From a bacterium (GTDB lineage: Bacteria; Oederibacteriota; Muellerivitia; Muellerivitales; Muellerivitaceae), in the NCBI GenBank assembly GCA_025980505.1, contig JAICXI010000087.1, forward strand, positions 1 through 7,200: DNA of 7,200 bases, read 5' to 3'. This document shows, one piece after another, positions 1 to 6,413 of the stretch. Every line of letters starts with the position of its first letter. Position 1 is the first letter of the stretch. The notes under the pieces are model-generated. The model saw nothing but the letters and a program-made list of their open reading frames with translations, made no database searches and was not told where the DNA came from. The position numbers and the translations under genes are program-made.

Positions 1-1505
1 ATGAAGCCCAAAAGCAGGAACCTCAGGACGTGCGTCACCGCCAAACTGGAGGCGAAAAAAAGCGGCAGGATGGGTGCGATGAACCTCAAGGATGGGTTCC
101 GCAGCCGGAACAGGAACAAAAGCGGAAAAACCGCAAGGGCCAGGGGGCCGCAAAAGTTATAACTGTCGGGACTGGCCATGGTGAGGGTCCAAGGCAAAGC
201 CAGGCAGGCCCCCACCGTATGGGCCACCCAACCATGCTGCTCGCGCAAGAGGCTCTCATACCCCGCGGCGGGCAAATGGCGCCCCGGGAAGAGGGACGTG
301 AAATAAGGGAAAAAGGGGTTGCCCGTATAGGCCAGGTTTTTCAGGATCCAGGGCGCCGCCAAAAGGCCGGCGCCGGCCAAGGCCGGGGGGAAAAACCTCC
401 AACGTTCCCTCAAGGCCTTCCCCGTTTGGAAGAGGAAGACGCCGAGCACGGCAGCCAGCCCGAGAAGGGCCGTGTACTTCGTGGAAAAGGCCAGCCCGGC
501 GAAAAGTCCCGCCGTCAGGGCCCCGGGAAACCCGCCCCCTTGCTTGGAGAAAAACCGATGGAGGGCGTAGGTAAAAAGGAGGAGCGCCAGGGCCAGGAAC
601 CCTTCCACGGCCGTGGTCCAGGTGGCCAGGGCGAACACCGGCAGCGTCAGGGTCAGTCCCAGGGTGAGCCAACCGGCCCTTTCCCCGCCCGCCTCCCTCG
701 CCCAACCGCCGGCCAAAAGCGCGCAGGCCCCGAAGCAAACCGCATGCAGCAGTTTGGCCGTTTCCGTGCCTTGGAGGACAAGACCGTTCAAGAAATAGGT
801 TTCCCCGCCAAAGGGGTAATTGGAAAAAAATTGGGTCGGGAAATCGGCCAGGCCGTGGTGGAAAAGCCAGTAACGGGGCACCGCCAAGTGGTAAACCATC
901 GAATCGTAAAAAGTCTCAGGCGCCAAATCCTGGAGGACGGAAAAGGCCCAGTAAAACAACCCGGCCAGGACAAGGACAAGGGTGCCCGCCTGCCTGGGAT
1001 AAGAAAAGGAAGGAAGCCGGAAGGGCTTTTGTTTTAAAAAAAGAAAACCGTCCTTCAAGAAAGCCAGCGCGCAAAGGCCTCCCGCCCCCTCCCAAAGCGG
1101 TGGATACCAGAGGCGGGTGAGCCCTGTCCCAATCCAGAACAGGTCCAGGCCAACCGCCCCCAGCCCGAAATCAAACCCGAACCGGACCCAGGAGTCCCCC
1201 AGGTCGAAGGAAAGCCACCGCCGGACCCGACAGCCCAAGGACCAAGTGGCCCCGGAAATGACGAGGCCCGCGAGAAGGATTCGAAAGGACCGGCCCATCA
1301 CCCCGAAGGCTTGGCCCGCGGGAACGGGGGGAAAGGCGCCTGGATCGAATATTTCCCCGACGGCGGGGAAAAACCGGAGGACCGGGTGGCCGCTCCCGAA
1401 GAAATAGCGGGCGAAAACCAGCAGCCCCCAGAGGAAAGCCATCACCGCCACCGGGAATCGCGCCCGGCTTTGCGCGCAGTCAAGGGGTTCGGGCGGGGGT
1501 TTCAT
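1..1505 (-). CDS. Polytopic membrane protein, GT-C glycosyltransferase-like (paralogue 2, 3' end outside window)
   Basis: An uninterrupted minus-strand frame runs from ATG at 1505-1503 off the left edge, giving 501 visible residues. The N-terminus is short (MKPPPEPLDC) and is followed by about ten hydrophobic segments. Residues 195-210 (APETFYDSMVYHLAVP), 228-240 (SNYPFGGETYFLN) and 385-402 (PWILKN then TGNPFFPY) resemble the large family of bacterial GT-C-fold membrane proteins (ArnT/PMT_2-like). In that fold, acidic residues in the first extracytoplasmic loops serve catalysis on polyprenyl-phosphate sugars. D201, H206 and E235 are candidates here. The protein aligns along its whole visible length with the upstream gene product, so this is a tandem duplication. 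Its ATG overlaps the upstream TGA (ATGA), which implies translational coupling; an AAAGG lies about 10 nt upstream. The substrate is unknown. The GT-C assignment rests on motif and topology resemblance, not on a search. The reading frame itself is very secure because of the paralogue match. Confidence 0.87.
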   Translation of the reverse strand, partial: MKPPPEPLDCAQSRARFPVAVMAFLWGLLVFARYFFGSGHPVLRFFPAVGEIFDPGAFPPVPAGQAFGVMGRSFRILLAGLVISGATWSLGCRVRRWLSFDLGDSWVRFGFDFGLGAVGLDLFWIGTGLTRLWYPPLWEGAGGLCALAFLKDGFLFLKQKPFRLPSFSYPRQAGTLVLVLAGLFYWAFSVLQDLAPETFYDSMVYHLAVPRYWLFHHGLADFPTQFFSNYPFGGETYFLNGLVLQGTETAKLLHAVCFGACALLAGGWAREAGGERAGWLTLGLTLTLPVFALATWTTAVEGFLALALLLFTYALHRFFSKQGGGFPGALTAGLFAGLAFSTKYTALLGLAAVLGVFLFQTGKALRERWRFFPPALAGAGLLAAPWILKNLAYTGNPFFPYFTSLFPGRHLPAAGYESLLREQHGWVAHTVGACLALPWTLTMASPDSYNFCGPLALAVFPLLFLFRLRNPSLRFIAPILPLFFASSLAVTHVLRFLLLGF

Positions 1506-3985
1506 GGGACGGCGCCTTTAAGGCCGCCCGGCGGCGGGGCGGCCTGCGGATGTTTCCTTGCGTCCTTGAACAAGCCGGGGTAGGCCCTCTCGGCCTTTTG
1601 ACGGGCCCGACGTGCTTCAACGGGATTCCGGGAAGCCTCGGAAAAAGCCGCCCACTCCCGGTAGCCTTCGGCCGTCAACCCGCCGAGGCTATCGGCCCGG
1701 CGAAAATCCCGGAACGCCTCGGGCGCCTTCCCCCGGGCCGCTTCCAAGAGGGCCCTTTTTTCCCACCAATAGGCTTCCTTGGGAAAAAGGCCCAGGAGTT
1801 CCCCCGACTCTTCCTCGGCCCGGGGGTAATTCCCGGTTTCAAAGTCGTTGATGAAATCATAGGCGGCCGGGCAAAAAAAGGAAAAGGGATTCGCCACATA
1901 GGGACCCGGCGTTGCGGACAACCGGGGCCTGATCCGGTAGACGGCCAGGAAGTCCTTCCAGTACACCGGCTCCAGTCCCCCGGCCAGGAATTCGTTCAGC
2001 CTTTTCCATTCCTCCGGCCGAAGTTCATACTGGCGGTAATCTTTCGAGGTCCGCAGGCCTTCGGGTATGTTGACGGCCAGGTAGGTCACGCCCAGTTCGC
2101 GCAGGCGCCTTAAAATGCCTTCCGGCCCCTTTTCCCGGCGGGCGGCCTCGGCCAGGAAGGGGGCGTCAAAGGCCGAGTTGGCGTAATAGGGGCGCCGGTA
2201 ATAGACGCCGCGGGCGTCGCCCACGATCAAAAGCTCCGCTTCCGCCGGCAAATGGTCCCCCGTCCATCGGGCGAGGGGTTCGTACGAGTTCAAGAGCTTG
2301 CGGTCCAGGTAGGATTCGCGGCCCTCCTTCCCCGACCAGATTCCCGCCCCGTCGTAATAGCCCGCGCTTAAATCGACGTATTTCCCGAAGCACAGGACGG
2401 CGCAAGCCGCCACGGAAACGACCCAGATCATCCCCCAACCCTTCCGCTTGTCCGCGGCCAGCAATGCCGAGAGCACCATGAGGGCCAAAACAAAAGCCGG
2501 CATGGAAAACCGAAGCATGTGGGAAAGGCCCAATCCCAGCAGGAAGGAAAGGGCCATGGTCTTGGCCAGGAACCGCAGGGAGCCGTTGGAAGGCCGCAGG
2601 ACGAGGAAAACCGGTAGAAAGGCCAGGAGGAGCGGGCCGATAAACTGTCCGTCCCCCCATTGCGGCAGGGTAAGCCGCCAGGGCAGCGTCAAAACCGACC
2701 AAAGCCCGTGATCCATGGGGAGGAATTGGCGGTTTTCACCCAACAGCCGCTCATAGCCTTGGTGGGGGAATTGGCGCCCGCCCATCCAGGAAATGGCGTA
2801 AGGGAAAAAAGCGTTGCCGGTGAAAAGGGCGTTTTTGAGGAGCCAAGGGCCGACTTCCAGCAAGCCGCACCCCGCCAAGATCAGCCCGGTTTTTTTATTT
2901 TTAAAAAAACCCCACTCCCCCTGCCAAAGGCAAGCCAAAAAGGCGGCTGAAATTCCAACCACCGCCGTGGGTTTGATGGAAAGGGCCAGGCCCGCCAGGA
3001 TACCGGTGGCGAGGGTCCAAGCCGGAGCCGCGGGGCCGGCCTTTTTTCGTCTGGAATGTTGGACGGCCTTTTCCAGGCCGTAGAAGAAAAGGAGGAGGGT
3101 CAGGGTTAAAAGCCCGTCCACCCGGACAGCCCAGGAATTCAAATAAAGCAGGGGAAAGGTTGAAACCGCCACGCCGGCCGCGACGGCCGCCGGAAAGCCC
3201 GCTATTTCCCGGATCCAAGAGGCGGCCAATAAGGCAATCCAAGCCAACACCGTGGCGTTGAGGACCTTGGCCCCTTCCGTCCCGGAAAGCACGAAACCGT
3301 TCATGAAAAACAGGGAGCCGCCGTGGAAATAGCCGGAAAGCAGGTGGGTCGGGTTATCCGAAATACCGTGTCGAAAAAGCCAGAAAGACGGCATTCCCAG
3401 GAAATAATTCAGCGAATCATAGAAGGTTTCCGGTAAAAGGCAGTGGGCGAGCAGGAAGAGGAAATAAAGGGGCGCCACAAGGGCCCAAAGGGGGAATTTT
3501 CCCTTCAACCCCGCGAAAGAAGGGTTTTTTTTTCGAAGTGACAAGAGGTCCCGGAGCAGAAAAAAGGTCAAACCCAGGAGGGCGGCCCACCCGATCGGGT
3601 CAAACCAAAGCCGCACCAGGCCCAGTCCCATCCAAAAGAGGTTCATCAAAAAAAGGCCCAAAATCCAGTCAAAACAAAAGCGGACGCCGAAAGAAGGGAT
3701 GGAAAGGAAAAACCATTTTCTCAAGCGCCTTCCGGTGTTCCAAAGAAGGCCTGTTATCCATAATCCCACGAAAAGATCCCACAAGGATCCCCCCCAAACT
3801 TGAAGCCTTTGGGCCAAGGCCGCGTTCGGAAAGCGGTTTGAATCGAAAACAAGGGGAAAAGGGGGCCAGGAATGGTAAAGGTGGGAAAAGAAAAGGAAAA
3901 AGACGACGCCGATCCAAACCACCACCAGGGTCATCCACGCCGATTGGATTTGAAACTTGGGGGAATCAGGGGGTTTGAGCCGCAA
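1502..3985 (-). CDS. Polytopic membrane protein, GT-C glycosyltransferase-like with C-terminal TPR-like repeats (paralogue 1)
   Basis: I choose TTG at 3985-3983 (827 aa). GGAGG sits 5 nt upstream, and the resulting start MRLKPPDSP matches the paralogue's MKPPPEP. The frame is also open to another TTG at 4027 (841 aa), but that codon lies in the T-tract of the HU terminator with no SD. About eleven to thirteen hydrophobic segments span residues 19-535. PETFYDSLNYF (185-195) corresponds to the GT-C-like loop motif of the paralogue. F195 replaces its His, and S224 replaces its Glu in the GGE motif. Residues 570-690 form a soluble, presumably extracytoplasmic or cytoplasmic-tail, domain (LLIVGDARGVYYRRPYYANS and following). 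Residues 708-805 form about three TPR-like helical hairpins. The protein may transfer sugars from a lipid carrier or be an accessory partner of its neighbour. No good promoter of its own is visible, so it may depend on readthrough from HU. Confidence 0.9.
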   Translation of the reverse strand: MRLKPPDSPKFQIQSAWMTLVVVWIGVVFFLFFSHLYHSWPPFPLVFDSNRFPNAALAQRLQVWGGSLWDLFVGLWITGLLWNTGRRLRKWFFLSIPSFGVRFCFDWILGLFLMNLFWMGLGLVRLWFDPIGWAALLGLTFFLLRDLLSLRKKNPSFAGLKGKFPLWALVAPLYFLFLLAHCLLPETFYDSLNYFLGMPSFWLFRHGISDNPTHLLSGYFHGGSLFFMNGFVLSGTEGAKVLNATVLAWIALLAASWIREIAGFPAAVAAGVAVSTFPLLYLNSWAVRVDGLLTLTLLLFFYGLEKAVQHSRRKKAGPAAPAWTLATGILAGLALSIKPTAVVGISAAFLACLWQGEWGFFKNKKTGLILAGCGLLEVGPWLLKNALFTGNAFFPYAISWMGGRQFPHQGYERLLGENRQFLPMDHGLWSVLTLPWRLTLPQWGDGQFIGPLLLAFLPVFLVLRPSNGSLRFLAKTMALSFLLGLGLSHMLRFSMPAFVLALMVLSALLAADKRKGWGMIWVVSVAACAVLCFGKYVDLSAGYYDGAGIWSGKEGRESYLDRKLLNSYEPLARWTGDHLPAEAELLIVGDARGVYYRRPYYANSAFDAPFLAEAARREKGPEGILRRLRELGVTYLAVNIPEGLRTSKDYRQYELRPEEWKRLNEFLAGGLEPVYWKDFLAVYRIRPRLSATPGPYVANPFSFFCPAAYDFINDFETGNYPRAEEESGELLGLFPKEAYWWEKRALLEAARGKAPEAFRDFRRADSLGGLTAEGYREWAAFSEASRNPVEARRARQKAERAYPGLFKDARKHPQAAPPPGGLKGAVP

Positions 3986-3990
3986 AAAAC

Positions 3991-3995
3991 CCTCC
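3991..3995 (-). promoter_or_regulatory. Ribosome binding site that decides the start of the first GT-C-like gene
   Basis: Read on the minus strand this is GGAGG, with 5 nt before TTG at 3985. It lies inside the longer open frame that begins at 4027 and is the only strong SD in this region. Together with the N-terminal match to the downstream paralogue, it favours the 827-residue protein over the 841-residue version. Confidence 0.7.
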
Positions 3996-4020
3996 GGGTA
4001 CGCGGATAAGAAACGGGCGC

Positions 4021-4059
4021 CAAACAAAAAAGCACCCTGTTTTTAAGACAGGGTGCTTT
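4021..4059 (-). terminator. Intrinsic terminator of the HU gene
   Basis: On the minus strand a perfect 12-bp stem (AAAGCACCCTGT pairing with ACAGGGTGCTTT, + strand 4048-4059 and 4029-4040) encloses a 7-nt loop. It is followed directly by a T-rich tail (TTTGTTTGG, continuing the Ts of the stem). It begins about 21 nt after the HU stop codon. This is the geometry of a strong Rho-independent terminator for transcription coming from HU. Confidence 0.93.
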
Positions 4060-4080
4060 AAAGTCGGTTCAAAACAAGGA

Positions 4081-4356
4081 TTAGGATAAAACCGCTTCTT
4101 TTAAATCCTTCAGAACGCGGAACTTCACAACTTTCTTGGCCGGAACGTTAACCATCTCACCAGTCCGGGGATTCCGGGCCATACGGGCTTTCCGGTCTTT
4201 CAACTGGAATACGCCCAAACCATCCAACTTGATTTTGTATTCTTTCTTCAAAGTCTTGTAGATCGTGCTTCTTAAGGCCTGAAGGACATTATCCACATCT
4301 TTCTTTTTCAAGCCAGTTTGTTCAGCTAACGTCCCCAACAATTCGCTCTTGGTCAA
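4081..4356 (-). CDS. HU/IHF-family DNA-binding protein
   Basis: This 91-residue protein has the standard HU length and layout. Two N-terminal helices (about residues 3-38, TKSELLGTLAEQTGLKKKDV and following) form the dimer body. GLGVFQL (46-52) corresponds to the family's GFGTF turn. The DNA-intercalating beta-arm tip is RNPRTGE (61-67) with the key proline at P63. A basic saddle strand and a C-terminal helix (KDLKEAVLS) complete the fold. HU-family proteins bend and compact DNA as dimers in the nucleoid. Translation starts at TTG (4356-4354), 5 nt after a perfect AGGAGGT (4362-4368). A good promoter upstream and a strong terminator downstream show that the gene is transcribed alone. It is visibly more AT-rich than its neighbours, as expected for a highly expressed housekeeping gene. 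The sequence cannot separate a HU homodimer subunit from an IHF-like subunit. Confidence 0.96.
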   Translation of the reverse strand: MTKSELLGTLAEQTGLKKKDVDNVLQALRSTIYKTLKKEYKIKLDGLGVFQLKDRKARMARNPRTGEMVNVPAKKVVKFRVLKDLKEAVLS

Positions 4357-4361
4357 CGTCC

Positions 4362-4368
4362 ACCTCCT
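4362..4368 (-). promoter_or_regulatory. Perfect Shine-Dalgarno site of the HU gene
   Basis: The minus strand reads AGGAGGT, 5 nt before the TTG start codon. A full-strength SD probably offsets the weaker initiation of TTG, and it fixes the HU start despite the absence of ATG. Confidence 0.85.
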
Positions 4369-4388
4369 GGATTTTGAAATCCGGCCTA

Positions 4389-4417
4389 TTTATACAAGAG
4401 GACAAGACTCTTGGCAA
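4389..4417 (-). promoter_or_regulatory. Sigma-70-type promoter of the HU gene
   Basis: On the minus strand, -35 TTGCCA (4417-4412) and -10 TATAAA (4394-4389) are separated by exactly 17 nt. Each matches the consensus at five of six positions. Transcription would start near 4382, giving a short leader of about 25 nt that carries the SD. The spacing, and the position directly before a gene with its own terminator, make this convincing for a housekeeping sigma factor. Confidence 0.82.
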
Positions 4418-4514
4418 GGATTTTCTGGGTTTTTAAAGGGTTTTTTAAGGTTTTATCAGGAACCTTATTCGGTCCGGCAGGAAAGCGAAAAGCTGAAGGC
4501 ACCGGCGGAATCGC

Positions 4515-5099
4515 TTATGCGGAGAGGTGGCGGTGAAGCGTTCGGGGGCTGACGCTCATCAGGCTGGCCAACTGGGTCCGGCGAAGCTTCTGTTGGTTCA
4601 GGATCTGCTGAAGAAAGGTCCTGGAGAACTCCTTCCGGGCCTGGAATAAGGAGGTTTTTTGGATGAGGGCCTTCTCCGTAAGGGTTTCAGCCAACCGCGA
4701 GACAACGGCGTGCGAGAAAGTGGCCGGTTTCGTTAAGGCCAGGGCTTCCTTGACCTTTTCCCGGAGGATATTCTTGTCCTGCGAAGCCCAGAGGATATCC
4801 GAAGCGCCCGCTTTCATGGCCGAAATCACGTTGGGCAGGTCCGGAACCGTGAATAAGGCGAGCCGGCAGGCATTGGATTGGAAGTTTTCAACGGCGGAAT
4901 AAAGCGAAGTGGCGTCCGAAGGATTCAAGTGCCAATCGAGCAGGAGAAGCTGGAAGGTTTGTTTGGTCAAGTGGCTGAGGGCCGTCTCGATATCCGGTAC
5001 GGCAATGGTTTCCCCTAATTCCTGGCAAAGGTTCTCCAGGATTCCCCGAAAACAAGTGTCGTCTTCCAAAATCAAGATTCGAGTATTTTTTTTAACCAT
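4515..5099 (-). CDS. Short response regulator: receiver domain plus Fis-like helix-turn-helix, no AAA+ domain
   Basis: This 194-residue protein starts at ATG, 5 nt after GGAGGT. Residues 5-122 are a CheY-like receiver: acidic pocket E12-D13-D14, phosphoacceptor D55 in LLLLDWHLN, and conserved Thr at T84. The usual switch lysine and the following proline of the TKP motif are missing (A105 and S106 in ILWASQD). Residues 157-193 form a Fis-type HTH (EFSRTFLQQIL, LASLMSVSPRTLHRHLS) that aligns without gaps with the HTH of the NtrC-like protein encoded upstream. Receiver-HTH without AAA+ recalls the RegA/PrrA/ActR layout. It could be that family, or an NtrC-type protein that lost its central domain. 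It is probably phosphorylated by the adjacent kinase and binds DNA. Because Lys is absent, phospho-signalling may be weakened or altered. The gene starts 79 nt after the kinase stop on the same strand, so it is likely in one operon with it. Confidence 0.9.
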   Translation of the reverse strand: MVKKNTRILILEDDTCFRGILENLCQELGETIAVPDIETALSHLTKQTFQLLLLDWHLNPSDATSLYSAVENFQSNACRLALFTVPDLPNVISAMKAGASDILWASQDKNILREKVKEALALTKPATFSHAVVSRLAETLTEKALIQKTSLFQARKEFSRTFLQQILNQQKLRRTQLASLMSVSPRTLHRHLSA

Positions 5100-5104
5100 G
5101 CCCC

Positions 5105-5110
5105 ACCTCC
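5105..5110 (-). promoter_or_regulatory. Ribosome binding site of the short response regulator
   Basis: The minus strand reads GGAGGT, 5 nt before the ATG at 5099. It supports this start over internal ones. No convincing -10/-35 pair is visible in the 79 nt between the kinase stop and this gene, which fits co-transcription. Confidence 0.75.
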
Positions 5111-5178
5111 GCCTTACCGTGCAACCACCCCCCTAATTTACCAGAAATCGAAAAAAGGTGTGGAAGATCTTTGTAAAA

Positions 5179-6303
5179 TCAAGGGCCTGGAACGGTTGGA
5201 AACAAAACGCGGAAAACCGTTTCCCTTTTGGGGACGCTTTTAACCTCCAACCGTCCCCGGTGATGCTCCACAATCTTTTGGCAAATGGCCAAACCCAGCC
5301 CCGTCCCTTCCCCGCGGGTTGTAAAAAAGGGGTTGAAAATTTTGCCTAAATTTTCCTTGGGGATACCTTCCCCGTTGTCCTTGACCTGCAGCACAATCCA
5401 GGATCCCGGGCCCGAACCGGCCTTTTTTAAAAAACCGGTCGAAATTTCAACCATTCCTCCGTTGCCGACCGACCGGAAGGCGTTTTGAAGCAAATTCATC
5501 ACCAGGCTCTCCAGTTGGTGCTCATCCCCCTCGAGCAATGGGGAAAGGGTGGTGTCCACCATCAGTTGGACCTTTTTAGTGGCAAAAAGGGGTCCCAACA
5601 GTTGGACAACCCTTTCAATGACCCGCCTCAAGTCCACTTCCCCGCGGTTTTCCAGGGTGGACTTTGAAAAATTAAGGAACGTCTCGGTGAGCTTTGTCAG
5701 CCGGTGGATCTCCTTCTGCATGAGCGTTTGGAAGGAATCCATGAACTGCTCGTCTTTCCTTTTCCGGGGAAGCAGTTGAACCAGCGTATCCAAGGCGGTG
5801 AGGGGGTTCCGGATCTCGTGGACCATGGCCGCCGACATGAAGCCCAGGGAAGCCTGACGATCGGCGTTTTCCAAATGCTTCCAAAGCCGCCTCTCTTCAA
5901 GGAAAAGGGCGGTGCGGTCGGCCAAAAGCTCGATCACCTTCTCCTCGTCTTCCGTTATGGCCAGCCCGCTGGACTTGGACCCCATGGCATAACAAGCCAC
6001 CCATTCCTTTCCCACCACTACCGGCCAAAAACGTTCCCACGCACCTTTCCGGGCCGCCCCTTGGGCTTTCCAGGGTTTGAGGGCACGGTGGAACCGCCGT
6101 GTCATTTCCCTTTCCTCCGAGGGGGCCAGGGGGCGGTTCCCCCCGACGGTGGGCAGCCCCGTTTCGTGGCGCAATAAAAGCAAGGCGCTGGAAAACCCCA
6201 AATGTTTTTGAAGGGATTTTTCAACGCGGGAAAAGGCGGCCAGCGGCTCCGCCTTTTGCGGGACTTGTTGGTAAAGGTTTTGAAGGATGGTAACCCAGCT
6301 CAA
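5179..6303 (-). CDS. Soluble sensor histidine kinase (GAF-like, HisKA, HATPase_c)
   Basis: This 374-residue protein has no membrane segment or signal peptide, so it acts in the cytoplasm. Residues 1-140 look like a degenerate GAF-type sensor domain (RVEKSLQKHLGFSSALLLLR near the start, ITEDEEKVIELLADRTALFL at the end). The H-box MVHEIRNPLTAL (160-171) carries the autophosphorylated H162. The ATP-binding domain is complete: N-box LVMNLLQNAF with N270 and N274, G1 box DNGEGIP (309-315), F-box FNPFFTTR (323-330), and G2 box GEGTGLGLAI (331-340). It should autophosphorylate and pass phosphate to the neighbouring regulators. The start is TTG at 6303-6301. An in-frame stop lies at 6349-6351, and no ATG, GTG or other TTG falls between them, so this is the earliest possible start. 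The SD is weak. Translation may depend on the upstream NtrC-like gene, which ends 110 nt before. Confidence 0.95.
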   Translation of the reverse strand: MSWVTILQNLYQQVPQKAEPLAAFSRVEKSLQKHLGFSSALLLLRHETGLPTVGGNRPLAPSEEREMTRRFHRALKPWKAQGAARKGAWERFWPVVVGKEWVACYAMGSKSSGLAITEDEEKVIELLADRTALFLEERRLWKHLENADRQASLGFMSAAMVHEIRNPLTALDTLVQLLPRKRKDEQFMDSFQTLMQKEIHRLTKLTETFLNFSKSTLENRGEVDLRRVIERVVQLLGPLFATKKVQLMVDTTLSPLLEGDEHQLESLVMNLLQNAFRSVGNGGMVEISTGFLKKAGSGPGSWIVLQVKDNGEGIPKENLGKIFNPFFTTRGEGTGLGLAICQKIVEHHRGRLEVKSVPKRETVFRVLFPTVPGP

Positions 6304-6413
6304 GGGGTACCCCGGGGGAATAAGGTCATTGGGTCTCTGGACGGGCTTTCACCGGGTCAAGGCCGGGCCCCCTGGGGCCGCAGTCGGCACCCCCGGGATT
6401 CCGGCGGTTGAAA
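6304..6413 (-). other. GC-rich gap with palindromes between the NtrC-like gene and the kinase gene
   Basis: This 110-nt spacer holds no open frame I would call. It contains a perfect 10-bp palindrome, GGGGTACCCC (6304-6313), touching the kinase TTG codon, and a self-complementary GGCCCC/GGGGCC pair (6366-6371 and 6374-6379). No T-tract follows either one, so neither is a terminator. They may fold the leader around the kinase start, or they may simply reflect high GC content. Confidence 0.4.

Noticed and set aside
788..979. Short minus-strand frame in another phase within the second GT-C-like gene
   Set aside because: It lies out of frame with the continuous 501-codon reading frame and has no SD or family resemblance.
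30..1037. A 335-codon + strand open frame
   Set aside because: It is antisense to the second GT-C-like gene, whose minus-strand frame is supported by full-length similarity to its paralogue. The + strand product is a low-complexity Gly/Gln/Lys/Arg-rich chain typical of a GC-rich shadow frame.
3538..3978. A 146-codon basic + strand frame
   Set aside because: It is antisense to the N-terminal membrane segments of the first GT-C-like gene. Its Lys/Gly/Pro richness mirrors the pyrimidine-rich coding of hydrophobic residues on the other strand.
4446..4467. Inverted repeat TAAGGTT/AACCTTA after the short regulator gene, as a possible terminator
   Set aside because: The stem is only 7 bp with two G-C pairs, and no T-tract follows on either strand (As follow on the minus strand). 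It is too weak to call.
5116..5145. Sigma-54-like site (GG, then GGTTGCA) before the short regulator gene
   Set aside because: A TTGCA -12-like element exists on the minus strand, but the -24 element lacks GG at the required 10-nt spacing (AG there, or GG one base off), and the region is simply G-rich.
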